Shown: positions 10,069-20,323 of the stretch, piece after piece
How the letters are laid out: each line of letters begins with the position of its first letter
How positions within the stretch are numbered: the first letter of the stretch is position 1
DNA from: Coprinellus micaceus
Lineage: Eukaryota > Basidiomycota > Agaricomycetes > Agaricales > Psathyrellaceae
Length of the DNA: 64,000 bases
Direction: 5' to 3'
NCBI GenBank assembly: GCA_951394405.1
Contig: OX596341.1
Coordinates: 248,001-312,000 of the forward strand
Made by a program: the position numbers and the translations under genes
The notes under the pieces: generated by a model
The model's database searches: none
What the model was told of the DNA's origin: nothing
The model's input: only the letters and a program-made list of their open reading frames with translations

Positions 10069-11617
10069 CTAGGTCCAAATATTATTATTGTCTATGTTTG
10101 GGAGCCGATGGGAATACATCGACTTGAGAAAATTCAATGTAGGCAGAAGCTGTTCCTTGTACTCATTCCCCAATGCCTCACACCCGACCTCCGGCCAAAA
10201 GAAGCTAGCGATGCACAGGCGCTCTCCCTCAGTCTGGCTGGCGCTGTGTTTGAAGAGGAAGCTGGGCATGACGAACACAGTCCCAGGATTGTGGACGTAT
10301 TGACCACTGAGCAGAGGAACGTCCAAGTGACTGCTTGTGTACAATCCAAAAGTCGAAAGTATGTCCAAACAAAATTGTCCCCCCTTCGTATCTCGGTGCC
10401 CCTTAGTCTTGCCGTTTGAGACCAGGGGAAAACCATTGAACGGGGTCGCCCAATCCTCAAAAAGTTCTGTGGTGGCCTGGGGATCGGATGTCTTCTCTGG
10501 GTGTTGCAGTAGTTCAAGGAATACGGACATTACCTGGTTGTATGCTTGAAAATGGACTAGAACGAGTAGGGCTCCCAAGAGTGAGTTGATGGTTTGGAGG
10601 CGGTGAACCAAATCTTGCCCAGCCTCCAGTTTTAGAGTTGCGGACGGTCCTGGAAGAGAGTTGAGGCGCTGTTCAGTGAAAAGGTAAGGAAGATGCCAGG
10701 AACGTGGTAATAAACACTCACATTGTGTCCCCAGTTATACCAGCTGGCACTAAAGTTTGCAGTTCCAGGAGGGATGACGCACTTGGCTGGATTTGCGTAG
10801 TTCTCCTTGGATTCTCTCCAGTTGTCCCCACCAATACTCAATACCCTATCGCCAAACCTTCGAACCACATTTGTTATTTGACCCTAAGTATACGTGTCAG
10901 ATATAACTGGACTCATGCTGGATGCGTGGACATATGGAGCGGCGAACGGCAAAGGTGTTGGGTATATACCAAGCAACCACCCTTTCATTAATATCCATGT
11001 AAACAGTTGGAACATCGATGAGGTGGAGAGAACCGTCTGGATTACGTGGGTGGGCTGGGGCAAAGCTCACAAGGAGAAGTTGACTTTGGGGTTGTGATCT
11101 GCCAGGGTCGAGGAGCTTGGCAACGTCAACAATGCTGAATTCGAGCCTCACTGCCATTTTGAAAATTTAGTTGCGCTTGCGAGAGGGAAACAGATTGCAT
11201 ACCTCGATTCCTCCACGCATGAAAAACTGCATCAGTCAACATCTCGACCTTGGCACATAGGTCTATTGGTATCCTGCCCCCTGGTCGTACTCCTATGCTT
11301 GGGTCCATTGGGACCCTTCCCGCCTTCTCTCTAAAAATGCTCATGGCGTATTCAGTGTACAGGAACACACTCTTGAGCCCGTACAGAAAATCTGAAGGGG
11401 GGGCTTGGAGTTCTGAATACTCATCTTCTGAGCTGTCATCTTTGATGTCTTCGACGAAATCGGATTTGGAGCCAGCACTGTCATAGGCCTGAGGGTGAGG
11501 GGGGGACGTGGATTAAGGTTTGGGCCTGTTCCCAAATTGTGATGCCTTTCTAGGAGCCTCGTCGTGGGGAGGGGGAGAGGGAGCACCATGAACAGACTTG
11601 GTCGGGGAGGTAGACAT
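10069..11617 (-). CDS. TET/JBP-like 2OG-Fe(II) dioxygenase
   Basis: Fungal TET/JBP enzymes oxidise 5-methylcytosine or thymine in DNA using Fe(II) and 2-oxoglutarate. The C-terminal exon shows the fold's signature: SNGKTKGHRDTKGG with the HxD iron motif (H-R-D), LYTSSHLDVPLLSGQYV, NPGTVFV, the distal iron His in FKHSAS and the 2-oxoglutarate Arg in ERLCIASFF. Upstream exons, minus strand: about 11488-11203 (AYDSAGSKSDF, GRIPIDLCAKVEMLTDAVFH), 11150 onward (VRLEFSIVDVAKLLDPG), then VVRRFGDRVLSIGGDNW and GTANFSASWYNWGHN. Introns of about 50 nt have GT..AG ends. The first exon, from ATG 11617, is uncertain because the simple frame stops early. The stop at 10069 is 30 bp from the KDZ stop (tail to tail). 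The catalytic exon is open. Biochemical substrate is inference from the family. Confidence 0.75.
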
Positions 11618-11922
11618 GGTGGGTGGGGGAAGAAAGGCAAAAAAAAAAAACTGACAAGTCCTTATCTAAGCGCCCATCTGCACTGATCCGAGGAGGTGGC
11701 TGTGCATAGTCCAGCGGACTACGCTGGCCCATGAGCACCCAGGTCTAAATTTGGGTGAGAGCCCAGCTGGTTCACACTTGATGTGCTGTCTGTTCGGGCA
11801 AGCCCATGTCCGTTGGCCCATCACTGATGGTCCATTACACATGTCTGGTTCCCATTACAAACGCACATGGCTGCTACGGGACCTGGCTCCTCAGTAAAAA
11901 GTCCAGTCAGGTCCAGTCAGGC

Positions 11923-12616
11923 TAGTGTTGCCGAAGTTCGGCTCAAAACCGTGGAACCGACCAACCGAGCCGCACGAAGCCGAACCTAACCTGACTGACG
12001 GCTTGACGGTTGGTCAGGTTCGGCTTCCGCCAGCTTGTGGCCCCAACTTTGGCGTTGTGGCTTGAGCCGTGAGCCGTTCCCAATTGGGGTGGCCTCACAG
12101 TCCAGCTCCTCAGTCAATTCTCCTTGCCATCGGAGGGTTGTAAACCATCTCGTAGGTCTCTTAGATACTTAAAATAATATTTGAAAGCACAAGAATAAGA
12201 TTTCAGAAGAGTGCTGAAAGGATTCTCATTTCTGAGCCCCAGCTGAGGAGCCTGCACTGCTACTTTCAGCGAAGACCCCTGTCCTTGGACCCAACATCCC
12301 CCAAACCTTTCCTCCATGGTGCCAGCTCGACATATTTGTAAAGAACCTTTTCTATTTATGTATGAATACTAATTTATAATGTGTATGAGGCAATTGGGTA
12401 CTCCCTCTTGGACCTCTGGTGTGGATACTGATTTCGCAGACAACTCAGTCGCTCAATATGGGCATATCAGGGGCACAACGGCTCAAGCCGGCTTCCAGCC
12501 GCAACCAACCATGCTAGAGCCGAAACTGTGGCCATCGGTTTGGAACCGTTGCCAGATGGAGCCGTAACCGCCGCCAACCGCACCGAGCTGAACCGAGCTG
12601 AACTTTGGCAACACTA
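11923..12616. mobile_element. Non-autonomous hAT element, 694 bp
   Basis: Terminal inverted repeats TAGTGTTGCCGAAGTTCGG (left) and TAGTGTTGCCAAAGTTCAG (right, inverted) differ at two positions. A perfect 8-bp direct repeat AGTCAGGC flanks it (11915-11922 and 12617-12624). An 8-bp duplication is the hAT hallmark. The subterminal regions are dense in short ACCGA/AGCCG words. No coding sequence is supported. The target site is itself one of the AGTCAGGC motifs of the outer element. Confidence 0.85.
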
Positions 12617-13478
12617 AGTCAGGCTATGGTCAGCCTTAGTCGGAAAAACACGAAATGTATGATCGGGTTCCCTTGAGGTCAGAGCAAGGTCAGAGGAAAG
12701 TCGGTGGCTAGTCAGGTTTGCCTCCCTCTGATCAAAATCTCTCAGCACTCTGGTGAAATAACCCCAGTAAGACACACTGCTAATACTTGCCCATCCTCTG
12801 TTCTACATTAAATGATTGGACTTCACGTACTCGACAGTCTTCAAACACTTGCACTGTCGAGTCGGACAACCATTATTTGTAAGTTGCACCGTCCCCCATA
12901 AAGTGCACAGCTGGCTGGAACCCCTCTGTAGAACTTAGAATGTGCTCAGTTGAACAGTGGACATGTGCTTCATCCTTGTGCAAACTGCTTGGTCAGACAG
13001 CAGGACTCTGGTGCAACGGTGGGAATGTGAATAGAAATTCACTCTCAGCAAATGTGCACTCAACTTCACGTCGGGCAGGGACAATTCCTTAGTTCTTACG
13101 CCCACAAGCTTCTCCACCCATGCCATTCCAATACTGTCGCCCCTCTTTCTGGCTCCAACGACTCCCCTCCAAACCTCAGCAATAATGAATTAAAATTTAA
13201 GCCCAGAAGCGCTGCAGCACTGTGGACTTGTAGTAGCAAGGCATTCGCCACATCAACACTGCCAAGTACGACTTTCGAGGTTGCCCACTGTGTTCATGGA
13301 TTCTAACCCCTCCCCCTCAGGCTCTCCCTTCCCTAATGTACACTTTCTGGTCTAGGATAGCTGTGGGACTTTTGCTGTGAGTCCTTTGCAACCCACTGTC
13401 TCATGTGCCATGCTGAATCCCAATATACTTCCCCTGAGACCATTTCAAACTCACAACACTCCGCCCTTCTCGAGTTTT

Positions 13479-14763
13479 TACAGTCGCGGACAAGCAAAGA
13501 CCACAACTTTGGTATCTCGATAACGGCTTGTGGAAATCCTTAGATTTTTTGGGAACAGACTTATATTTTGAAAAGCATTCAAAAAACGCACCTCCGAAGT
13601 TTTCCCACGCGTTTTTGGGTTTGGCCAAAATTTTGACCCCTCTGACGACTACTTAGGGTCTTGTGCAGTGTCAAAAATCCCGAGGTCATGTCAGGAGTCA
13701 CAATATTTATCAGGGGGCTCAACATTATTTGGGTTGTAGGACAGATTCTGACGTCCCTGGCCTCTCGCAGCTGGTCCTGCCCTGGGGCTTCCCAATCCAG
13801 ACAGGACTTTGTTCATTTCTTTGCGTGAAAATGGCTCATGGGATCCTCACAAACTTTTGAGATCAGAATCAGCTTTACAAAAGTAGGGCTGCCCACCGTG
13901 ACCGTGAGGCACGGGACACGGTTGCCGTGACACGGCCACGTGTACCGTGCCGTTTGCTGTGGGGGACTCACCCTACCGTGCCGTCTTGAGTTGCCAAAGA
14001 GCCGTCCCATACCGTGTATCACACCTGTCAACGGCCGTGCACGGTGCCCAAAGGGGTCTAAGAATAGATATGATGCTATGCGATCTCTCGAACATTCGTG
14101 CGCCATCTCGCACAACAGATGTTTTTTTTTGCGGGTGCTCAATGAGCGACATTGGCGCATTTAGCGCTTGAGGCACCCGTTTGGGATGTATTAGTAATCA
14201 CGACGCTCTTGATTCGTAGGATGTCCAATTCGTACTTTGATGATTGTGTAGCAGAGTGTGTGTGCTTGCCGCAAAATCGAGCAAAAGTGTAGATAGTATT
14301 ATTGTAATGTCAAAAATGATGTACAAATTGTGTCTGACGAAGTTCGATTCCACTCTATGCCTTGATGTTCCGTCATACCCATCCACGGCCGTGACGGTAC
14401 CCTACCGTCCCGTCTCCCCCTTGGGCGCCTAACGTGCCGGTCCGGCTCAGATGGATGCCAGCCGTCATTTGGCCGTGTTTTGACGGCCGTGGCCGTGCAC
14501 GGCACGGTGGGCAGCCCTATACAAAAGGAGTCGATTGCGCTATTTTTCGTGATTTTATCTGCAGAATTGGCGAACTGGCCAAAATTTGGACCCCCTCAAA
14601 GCCAAAAGCAGTGTTTTCTCGACAACGGCTCGTAGGAATTTGCTCAAACTTGGTCTATAAACCCACCTCAACGAGATCTATCGTTTCCGACAGGTTTTGG
14701 GGCCATCATAAGTCATAAATGTAGGTCATCAAAAGTTGTGGTGTTTGCTTGTCCGCAACTGTA
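13479..14763. mobile_element. Non-autonomous Tc1/mariner-like element with TA target
   Basis: About 32-bp terminal inverted repeats: TACAGTCGCGGACAAGCAAA on the left and TACAGTTGCGGACAAGCAAA inverted on the right, continuing with similar ACCACAACTTT. The TA followed by CAGT at both ends fits TA-target Tc1/mariner elements. Paired internal blocks (WGGCCAAAATTT and CTCGAYAACGGCT-like words near both ends) extend the symmetry. No transposase is visible; the middle is occupied by a hAT MITE. Confidence 0.75.
13884..14519. mobile_element. Non-autonomous hAT element, 636 bp, nested in the Tc1-like element
   Basis: Ends TAGGGCTGCCCACCGTG and its inverse are perfect over 17 bp, with flanking 8-bp duplication TACAAAAG (13876-13883 and 14520-14527). 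The TAGGGCTG end is typical of hAT. Many CCGTG/CACGG words cluster near both termini, a likely transposase-binding array. No coding sequence is seen. It must have inserted after the Tc1-like element. Confidence 0.9.
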
Positions 14764-15084
14764 CATAGATTATCCATTAGGAATCTAGGATGTGTACTCT
14801 ACTTTGACTCTACTGTAACTTACTCACCATGTGGTACCTACATTTAATAAATCATGTTTCTATCTCCTTGCAATGAATTGAAGTCCCAACAGAATGGATA
14901 GCCAAGCCTGAGAATACCCAGATACTTGCGCCAACTTGAGCCTGACTAGGCCTGACTAAATCAAAATATTTAGTCGGAAAAATCTACAGTCAGTCAGGGT
15001 GGCGCAAAAGCGGCAAAACAACTTGAAAACAACGTAAAATCTCTGACTTCGACCTGATTTTGCCTGACTAGCCTTTTTACTGAG

Positions 15085-15586
15085 GGTGCTCCGAGATGTG
15101 ACCATTGCCTGATAAGTTCAGATAGGAGGTTGACATGAGTGCTTCGTACTAGGAGGAGCTCGGAAGGTGAGCCAGTGCGATCGAGCCCTGAACAGCCACT
15201 GACCAAGGAATCCCTTGGGAATCCTGGGGAGCTCGCACCTGTAAATGATTGCGAGACTTGTTCGGGACTTGACCCAGCTTGACAACGGGCTTGCCTGTAT
15301 CTAATACCTGTGACAAAGGCACCGCAGCCTGGTGGGGCTTCACCCATCCGTCCATACTTCACCAGGCATTGTCAGTGGCTGATATTCAGCGGCAATCACC
15401 TCACAAGCGCTGTCGGTCCGGAATTTCAAGCTCCGAACCACCTGGGAAAATCGTAGGAATTTTGTTTTCCTGATGAAAGTCCTCTTTGTGCTCTCAGTGG
15501 CAGGAAAGTGCGCCCCTTTCTTTGTTGAACGGAGAACCGTGCAAGCTCGCATAAAGTAAGGGTGATGCTTCCCAAATGTGAGCAAA
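15085..15586. promoter_or_regulatory. Region upstream of the RING gene
   Basis: No coding sequence recognised. A CATAAAGTAAG TATA-like word lies near 15550, about 40 bp before the chosen start codon, and may serve as core promoter. The remainder shows no repeats or domains. Confidence 0.3.
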
Positions 15587-16522
15587 ATGCCCCCTTCTCG
15601 CGAAAGTCCCAGGTTACCACCGTCCTCCGCCCCATACCCGCAGCGACGGCCATCCTATACATCGCAAGAAGTAGAGAGTTACACCCAGCAGCGTCCTCTG
15701 GCGAGGGTTACATATGCTGGCTATCGCACCATTTCCTCTTCGCCTCTACAATCGCAACCCCGCCCTCGCGGGGCGTCAGCACCTTTAGATCGCGAGTTGA
15801 CGCCCTCCGACGACCTGCCAGACATCCTAGAACTCCTCGCTGCTTGCGACGAGGCGGCCAAAGCGAAAGAGGCGGATAGGCGAGCCACCCTCCAACGGAA
15901 ACGCGAGGCTGCCAAGATAGACGCCCTCGAATCGAAGCAGCAAGCGATCCCCTTTCCCCCAAGCGAAGTCATGACGAAAATGCATGAAATTGTCGAAAGG
16001 TATGGCGAATGCGCTATATGCATGTCAGTGATTGCAACGACGCCGTATATGTGAGTCTAATAACATAATCGCCTATACCACCATAGAAGCAACACTGACC
16101 TGAACTCCAACAGACTCCCATGCGGGCATTCGTTCTGCGGGCCCTGTTTACAGAATACGTTTGAGGTCCTCCTCGAAAAGGCCATTCAAGACCCTGAATC
16201 CCGGAGCCATGGAAGGGACATCGGAGTCGAGGATTTGGTAATCCCCAGGAGTGCGAGGGAAAGGGACCAGCTTGAGCTGCACCTCCGTCTTTACGGACGC
16301 CAGCCTCAAAGAATCTTCAATTATCCTTGCCCAATGTGCCGCTTCAAGGTCACAGTGGCTCCCGCTGCAAATGTGATGCTTCACTCGATCCTGAGTGCTT
16401 TGAATGAGGCGGTGCGGAAGGAACCTCGTGCGTCAACCAACTCGGAGGAGGGAGAAACATCGGCGCCGTGTGCTGGGTCGTCCGCGTCATTCGTTGGCCT
16501 CTTCCTCGACCACGACGGATAG
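15587..16522 (+). CDS. RING-finger (C3HC4) protein
   Basis: Two exons, 15587-16050 and 16114-16522, with a 63-nt intron (GTGAGT..CAACAG) falling inside the RING. The first ATG in frame is 15587; the residues before it would need a GTG start. The N-terminal ~110 residues are Pro/Ser/Arg-rich and disordered, followed by a charged helix (about 85-125, ACDEAAKAKEADRRATLQRK). The RING follows as CAICMS, then LPCGHSFCGPC across the splice, and CPMCR about 70 residues later; the spacing before the last Cys pair is longer than in most RINGs. Such proteins are usually E3 ubiquitin ligases. No other domain is seen, and the substrate is unknown. The gene appears intact. Confidence 0.85.
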
Positions 16523-19500
16523 GATGGTGAGTGAAGAACCGTGGGTGGAAAAGGGACCGGCTTCGAGGAAAGGGCGTGGAGCAGGGCGATGCCTCCCCTT
16601 CTGCTGCCAAGTGAATCAGATATATCCGATCGTGTACTTCTGTCCCATCATCCACCCCGACCTCTCTCCTTCCTCAGGAAATGTATGATAATATTTATTC
16701 CCAATGTGACAGCGATAAGGTGCACCTACAAGCATCCAACGACTCTACAATACTAGCACATCCTACTCCCTACAAACGCGTTCGGCATTGAGCTGTATCC
16801 CATTCCCCTGGTGCATAGCACGAGCCATATCCTAGTACTGGTACACATGACCGGTCCTTCGTGAATGTTACCAACGGGTACCAGCCTGAACGTCCGCCTG
16901 CGGAAACAGCCTAGGAAGCTTGTGGACCGAATGGAACCGTTAAAGGCGCGCGTCGTATGTTGAGAGAAAGAAGGGGGGCGCCAGAATGACCTATAAATAC
17001 TCCAGATTAAAATGAATGGGGTTATCAACAGTGCGACCTGAGCGAGCAGTGGTTCGGCTACGACCCTATTCTCACCCCGTTTCTAGTATTAACCCGCACA
17101 ACCCTCTGTACACAATAGCCCCTAGAATGGGTCGAAACCCGAAAGACTAGTCACCGAGGCCCCTCGCGAAAACCAAACCAGTGGGGTTTTGATGAAGGAC
17201 TCTTAGCCAATCCGTGAGTGATTCAAGCGCTCACCTTTACCACAAATCCGCAGACGAGAATAAAGAATTGGCCAGGGAAGAACCTCGCACTAAAGATGCA
17301 AATCCATTTTTCGGTAGCGGAATGTCCTAGGGCGTCTGGAATACAGTACGCAGACAGACAGTTCCTGCGATGAAGATACCCGCATCGACCCACCCTGAGG
17401 CGAGACAGCGGACACTCCCTCGCATTCCTGACTCAAGCCCAGCCCCACGTCCCTCGAATAAAACATGAGAACGTGCGTGGCTAACAAGAATAGTGAGCAC
17501 CGGTTGCCGAAGGACATAGATGGGGCACTTATCAACGGGCTGCTGCGCTCCTCAGAAATCATCGAGCACTCTTCCCACTCATCGACCACAGCAAACTACC
17601 GACGCATGACGATGGTTAGTAGGACTGACCTGAAAGCGTTCCCTTTGAGGAGGTGTTAGTGTGAATAGTTTCATCTTATCTAGAAAGCTCAGCCTCAGCC
17701 TCGTCACAATGGCTTAGAGCCAATGATGAGATGGTCTCGTTGCATCGATTGTAATCACTGGTGCTCACCATGGTTTCCAGGCGCCCTGATAACCCTACGC
17801 TGAGCCCTACGTCACGGACCCCTTCCATGAAGGAGGAGTCCTTAAAGGTGAGAACGCCCCCCAGCTTGAATAATAATGTAGTCCTGACCTATCACTGGCT
17901 GATGAGCCCAGGTCAATATCCGTGTCTCCGGGCGGTTAGGGAAGTCTAACCATTCGTCAGAGGTTGCGTTTGGTATATCTGAGTGTAGGCTCCGATCGTC
18001 TTCGGGGGCCAACAGTGCTAACCCGCAGAGTCAGCACCAAGCAAAGGAATTGTGATGGGGGGACGAACTGGAGGGTCGCACAGCGGATTCGGATACAGGG
18101 TGATGGTTCGGAGGTCTTATGCGGCAGAGCGCCTGGGCACCACATCCTGCCTAATAGGACGAGGACTAGGGGAACGTTTGTTTCTATGAACCGAACTGGA
18201 TGAAAGCCGATATACAAAGCACGCTGACGTACCTTTCTTTTCATATGGCTTTTACTTCCCACTGGATTATCCAACCTTGTGTTGTCGTATCATCCGCTGC
18301 CCTTCGTGCCTTGTTATCCGGGGCCTCGGTAAAAAGGTGGATATCGTCGATAGGCGTTCTGGGCTTCATAAGGAGGGCTTCATTGGTGATTGTATGCGCG
18401 GCAAGCGGAATTAGGCATTGGCGTCGGTGCCGCGTACGACGCTGTCTATCGTTGTTCTAGACAATGCATGCCCCGTCTCATACCCGAAAAGACGAGGATC
18501 TAACTCACTTTTTCATCCCACGTGCTCCTCCCCCCCTGCGTCTTTACGTGCTGGGATGCGCGGCACGATACCTATAGCCCAGGGACCGTCGTAGTGCTTG
18601 AGGGGGGGAGCCCGGCAACAAGGTCTGGATGGTCGAAGAGAAGTGGGACGGCCCACAGCTACGCCCAGACCGTCCGTTGTATGGGACAAAGTGCCTTTTG
18701 TACCCTAGGTTTAACTGTGGGTGTTAAGGAGAAGGCGATGGATAGACAATCCGGGATAAGGTGTCAGGCGGTGGAGAGTTCAAACGTGAGTTTGCGCAGA
18801 TCGCTCAGGCTGGGGCGCTGGTAACCAAATTGAGACCGATCTATATAGCCTTGATTTGATGATCGTCATCTAATCTTATCTTGATTTATGGGCGTTTATT
18901 TATGGGGCTCCAAGTTTCGGTAGAGGTCGCTCTAGAGAAGGATATAGCTAATTACTTGCATCTTCTGACAATAGCGTAGGTTTAGCAGTGTAAGCCTACA
19001 CCCCAAAAATTTCTGTCAACTCGAATTTGACGGATTGGTGCCATTGGGTTGGGGTCGCACAGCCTCCTCCTATGAAGGGCATCACTGGACAAAATCATCT
19101 GGGTTTGGACCCAGCCATTTCGATTATGTCGGGCAGGACTACCTGACGCCCCCAATGCACCTCCTCGTGACCCTCTCTCGACGTTCCCCGATACCGCGAC
19201 GTCGACGCCCCTTCTTCCCTCCTCGGAGACTTGGAAGACCACCCATTTCGTTCGCCCCAAACATAGCTCAGGCTGGTTGTCGAGGGTTGGATGTCCTCAC
19301 TGCACGGTTGGGCCGTCAGCTTCGATGAGGGCTCCGCGTTCGCGTAACGGAGGGGAGCTCTAGCCTATTAGTCGGTGTTTCGATAGGCGTAACCTCAAGT
19401 ATGGTGAGGGTGGGGAGGGGCGACGGTCCCTCGAGGCAGATTCGATCCGCTTCCGGGCGTCTTGCGGGGTGAGGTCGATTATTAAGCTCAACCTTCTGAA

Positions 19501-19991
19501 AGTGGTCGTGCTATTAGATAGGAAACTTGGCGCCGTTTTGAGATATTTCGGAGTCCAACACCTCTGAGGACCTTTGGAGAAGTGAAATGGATGCCTCGCC
19601 CTACCACTATTGGACTCGGTGAACAACTGACCGCGGCCTCATGTTCCAAAGCAGGGACTTCAATTATGCGGGAACAACGATAGCCACCTCGTCCGCCTCA
19701 TGGCCTCGTAAATATCAAAACTCCCGTTCTATTCAGTGCAGATCTCATCGCTCCTCTTCTCGTCTGATCATTACTCATCCCGTCAAGGTGCCTGTCCCCA
19801 ACCCCTGGATATCACTTGCCATTCACTCGCTTCGAGCTCTCGCTGGACTTTGCGGAGAGTCCGAAGTCGCAGTGCCGGCAAGGCCACGGTTTGCAAGTTC
19901 GATCGAGGGGTACATATAAAGCATGGGGGCAATCCAGTTGTACGCCTCATCAACAACCCAAACCTCCCAAAGGCTCGACGCTAATTTGGCT
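16523..19991. other. No gene recognised (3.5 kb)
   Basis: Open frames of 60-105 codons overlap on both strands with arginine/serine-rich compositions typical of chance frames in GC-balanced DNA. I found no domain, exon chain or inverted-repeat element. Decayed repeats or spliced orphan genes may be present. Confidence 0.4.
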
Positions 19992-20323
19992 ATGAGCGCA
20001 TTCGTGGTGAGCGCCCGTGGGTATCCCCATCGCCCACTCCGTATTGATGATAATTACAAGCCCGGGACCCGTGTGTTCTTCTGGACTGCGGAAGGACGGG
20101 TCGTGTACGCGACAGTAGCGTCAGTAAGCCAGTCAGTAGTAAGTCAAGGCTCGACTCAGCCCAGGGGTTCTGCGGAGGCTGACCGTCATTAGGGAACATG
20201 CATGCTGCATCTTCGAACGGATGATGGCAGGGATCTCTCGCTCCCGTGAGTGTCTCTGTTCTCACATACTGCCCAGTCCTGATCTTCTCCGACAGAGCAG
20301 CAGGTGTTTCTCATGTCCAGTAA
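19992..20323 (+). CDS. Small beta-rich (SH3/Tudor-like) hypothetical protein
   Basis: Three exons, 19992-20138, 20193-20245 and 20296-20323, join in frame across two canonical introns of 54 nt (GTAAGT..TTAG) and 50 nt (GTGAGT..ACAG) to give a 75-residue protein. Its core alternates hydrophobic strands and turns: YKPGTRVFFWTAEGRVVYAT, then LHLRTDDGRDLSLPAAGV. I recall small basidiomycete proteins with the pattern G-RVYYW--G-VVYGTV ... DGG--VSLPAAGV, so this looks like a divergent member. The compact barrel-like pattern suggests an SH3/Tudor-type fold, but this is inference. The family usually has about 60-70 residues; here the N-terminal 18 are extra. Confidence 0.55.

Larger units (their letters stand above)
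11889..15084. mobile_element. Putative 3.2-kb inverted-repeat element hosting nested MITEs
   Basis: CCTCAGTAAAAAG followed by AGTCAGG-type repeats at 11889 is mirrored at 15084 (GCCTGACTAGCCTTTTTACTGAGG read on plus). AGTCAGGC-like motifs recur just inside both ends and again near 12620-12720 and 14935-15000, as subterminal transposase-binding repeats often do. No transposase is visible. Flanks share only weak similarity, so a target duplication is not established. Three smaller elements lie inside. Confidence 0.5.

Noticed and set aside
14341..14360. B-box-like GTTCGATTCC word in the hAT MITE
   Set aside because: No matching A box or cloverleaf at the right distance; chance match.
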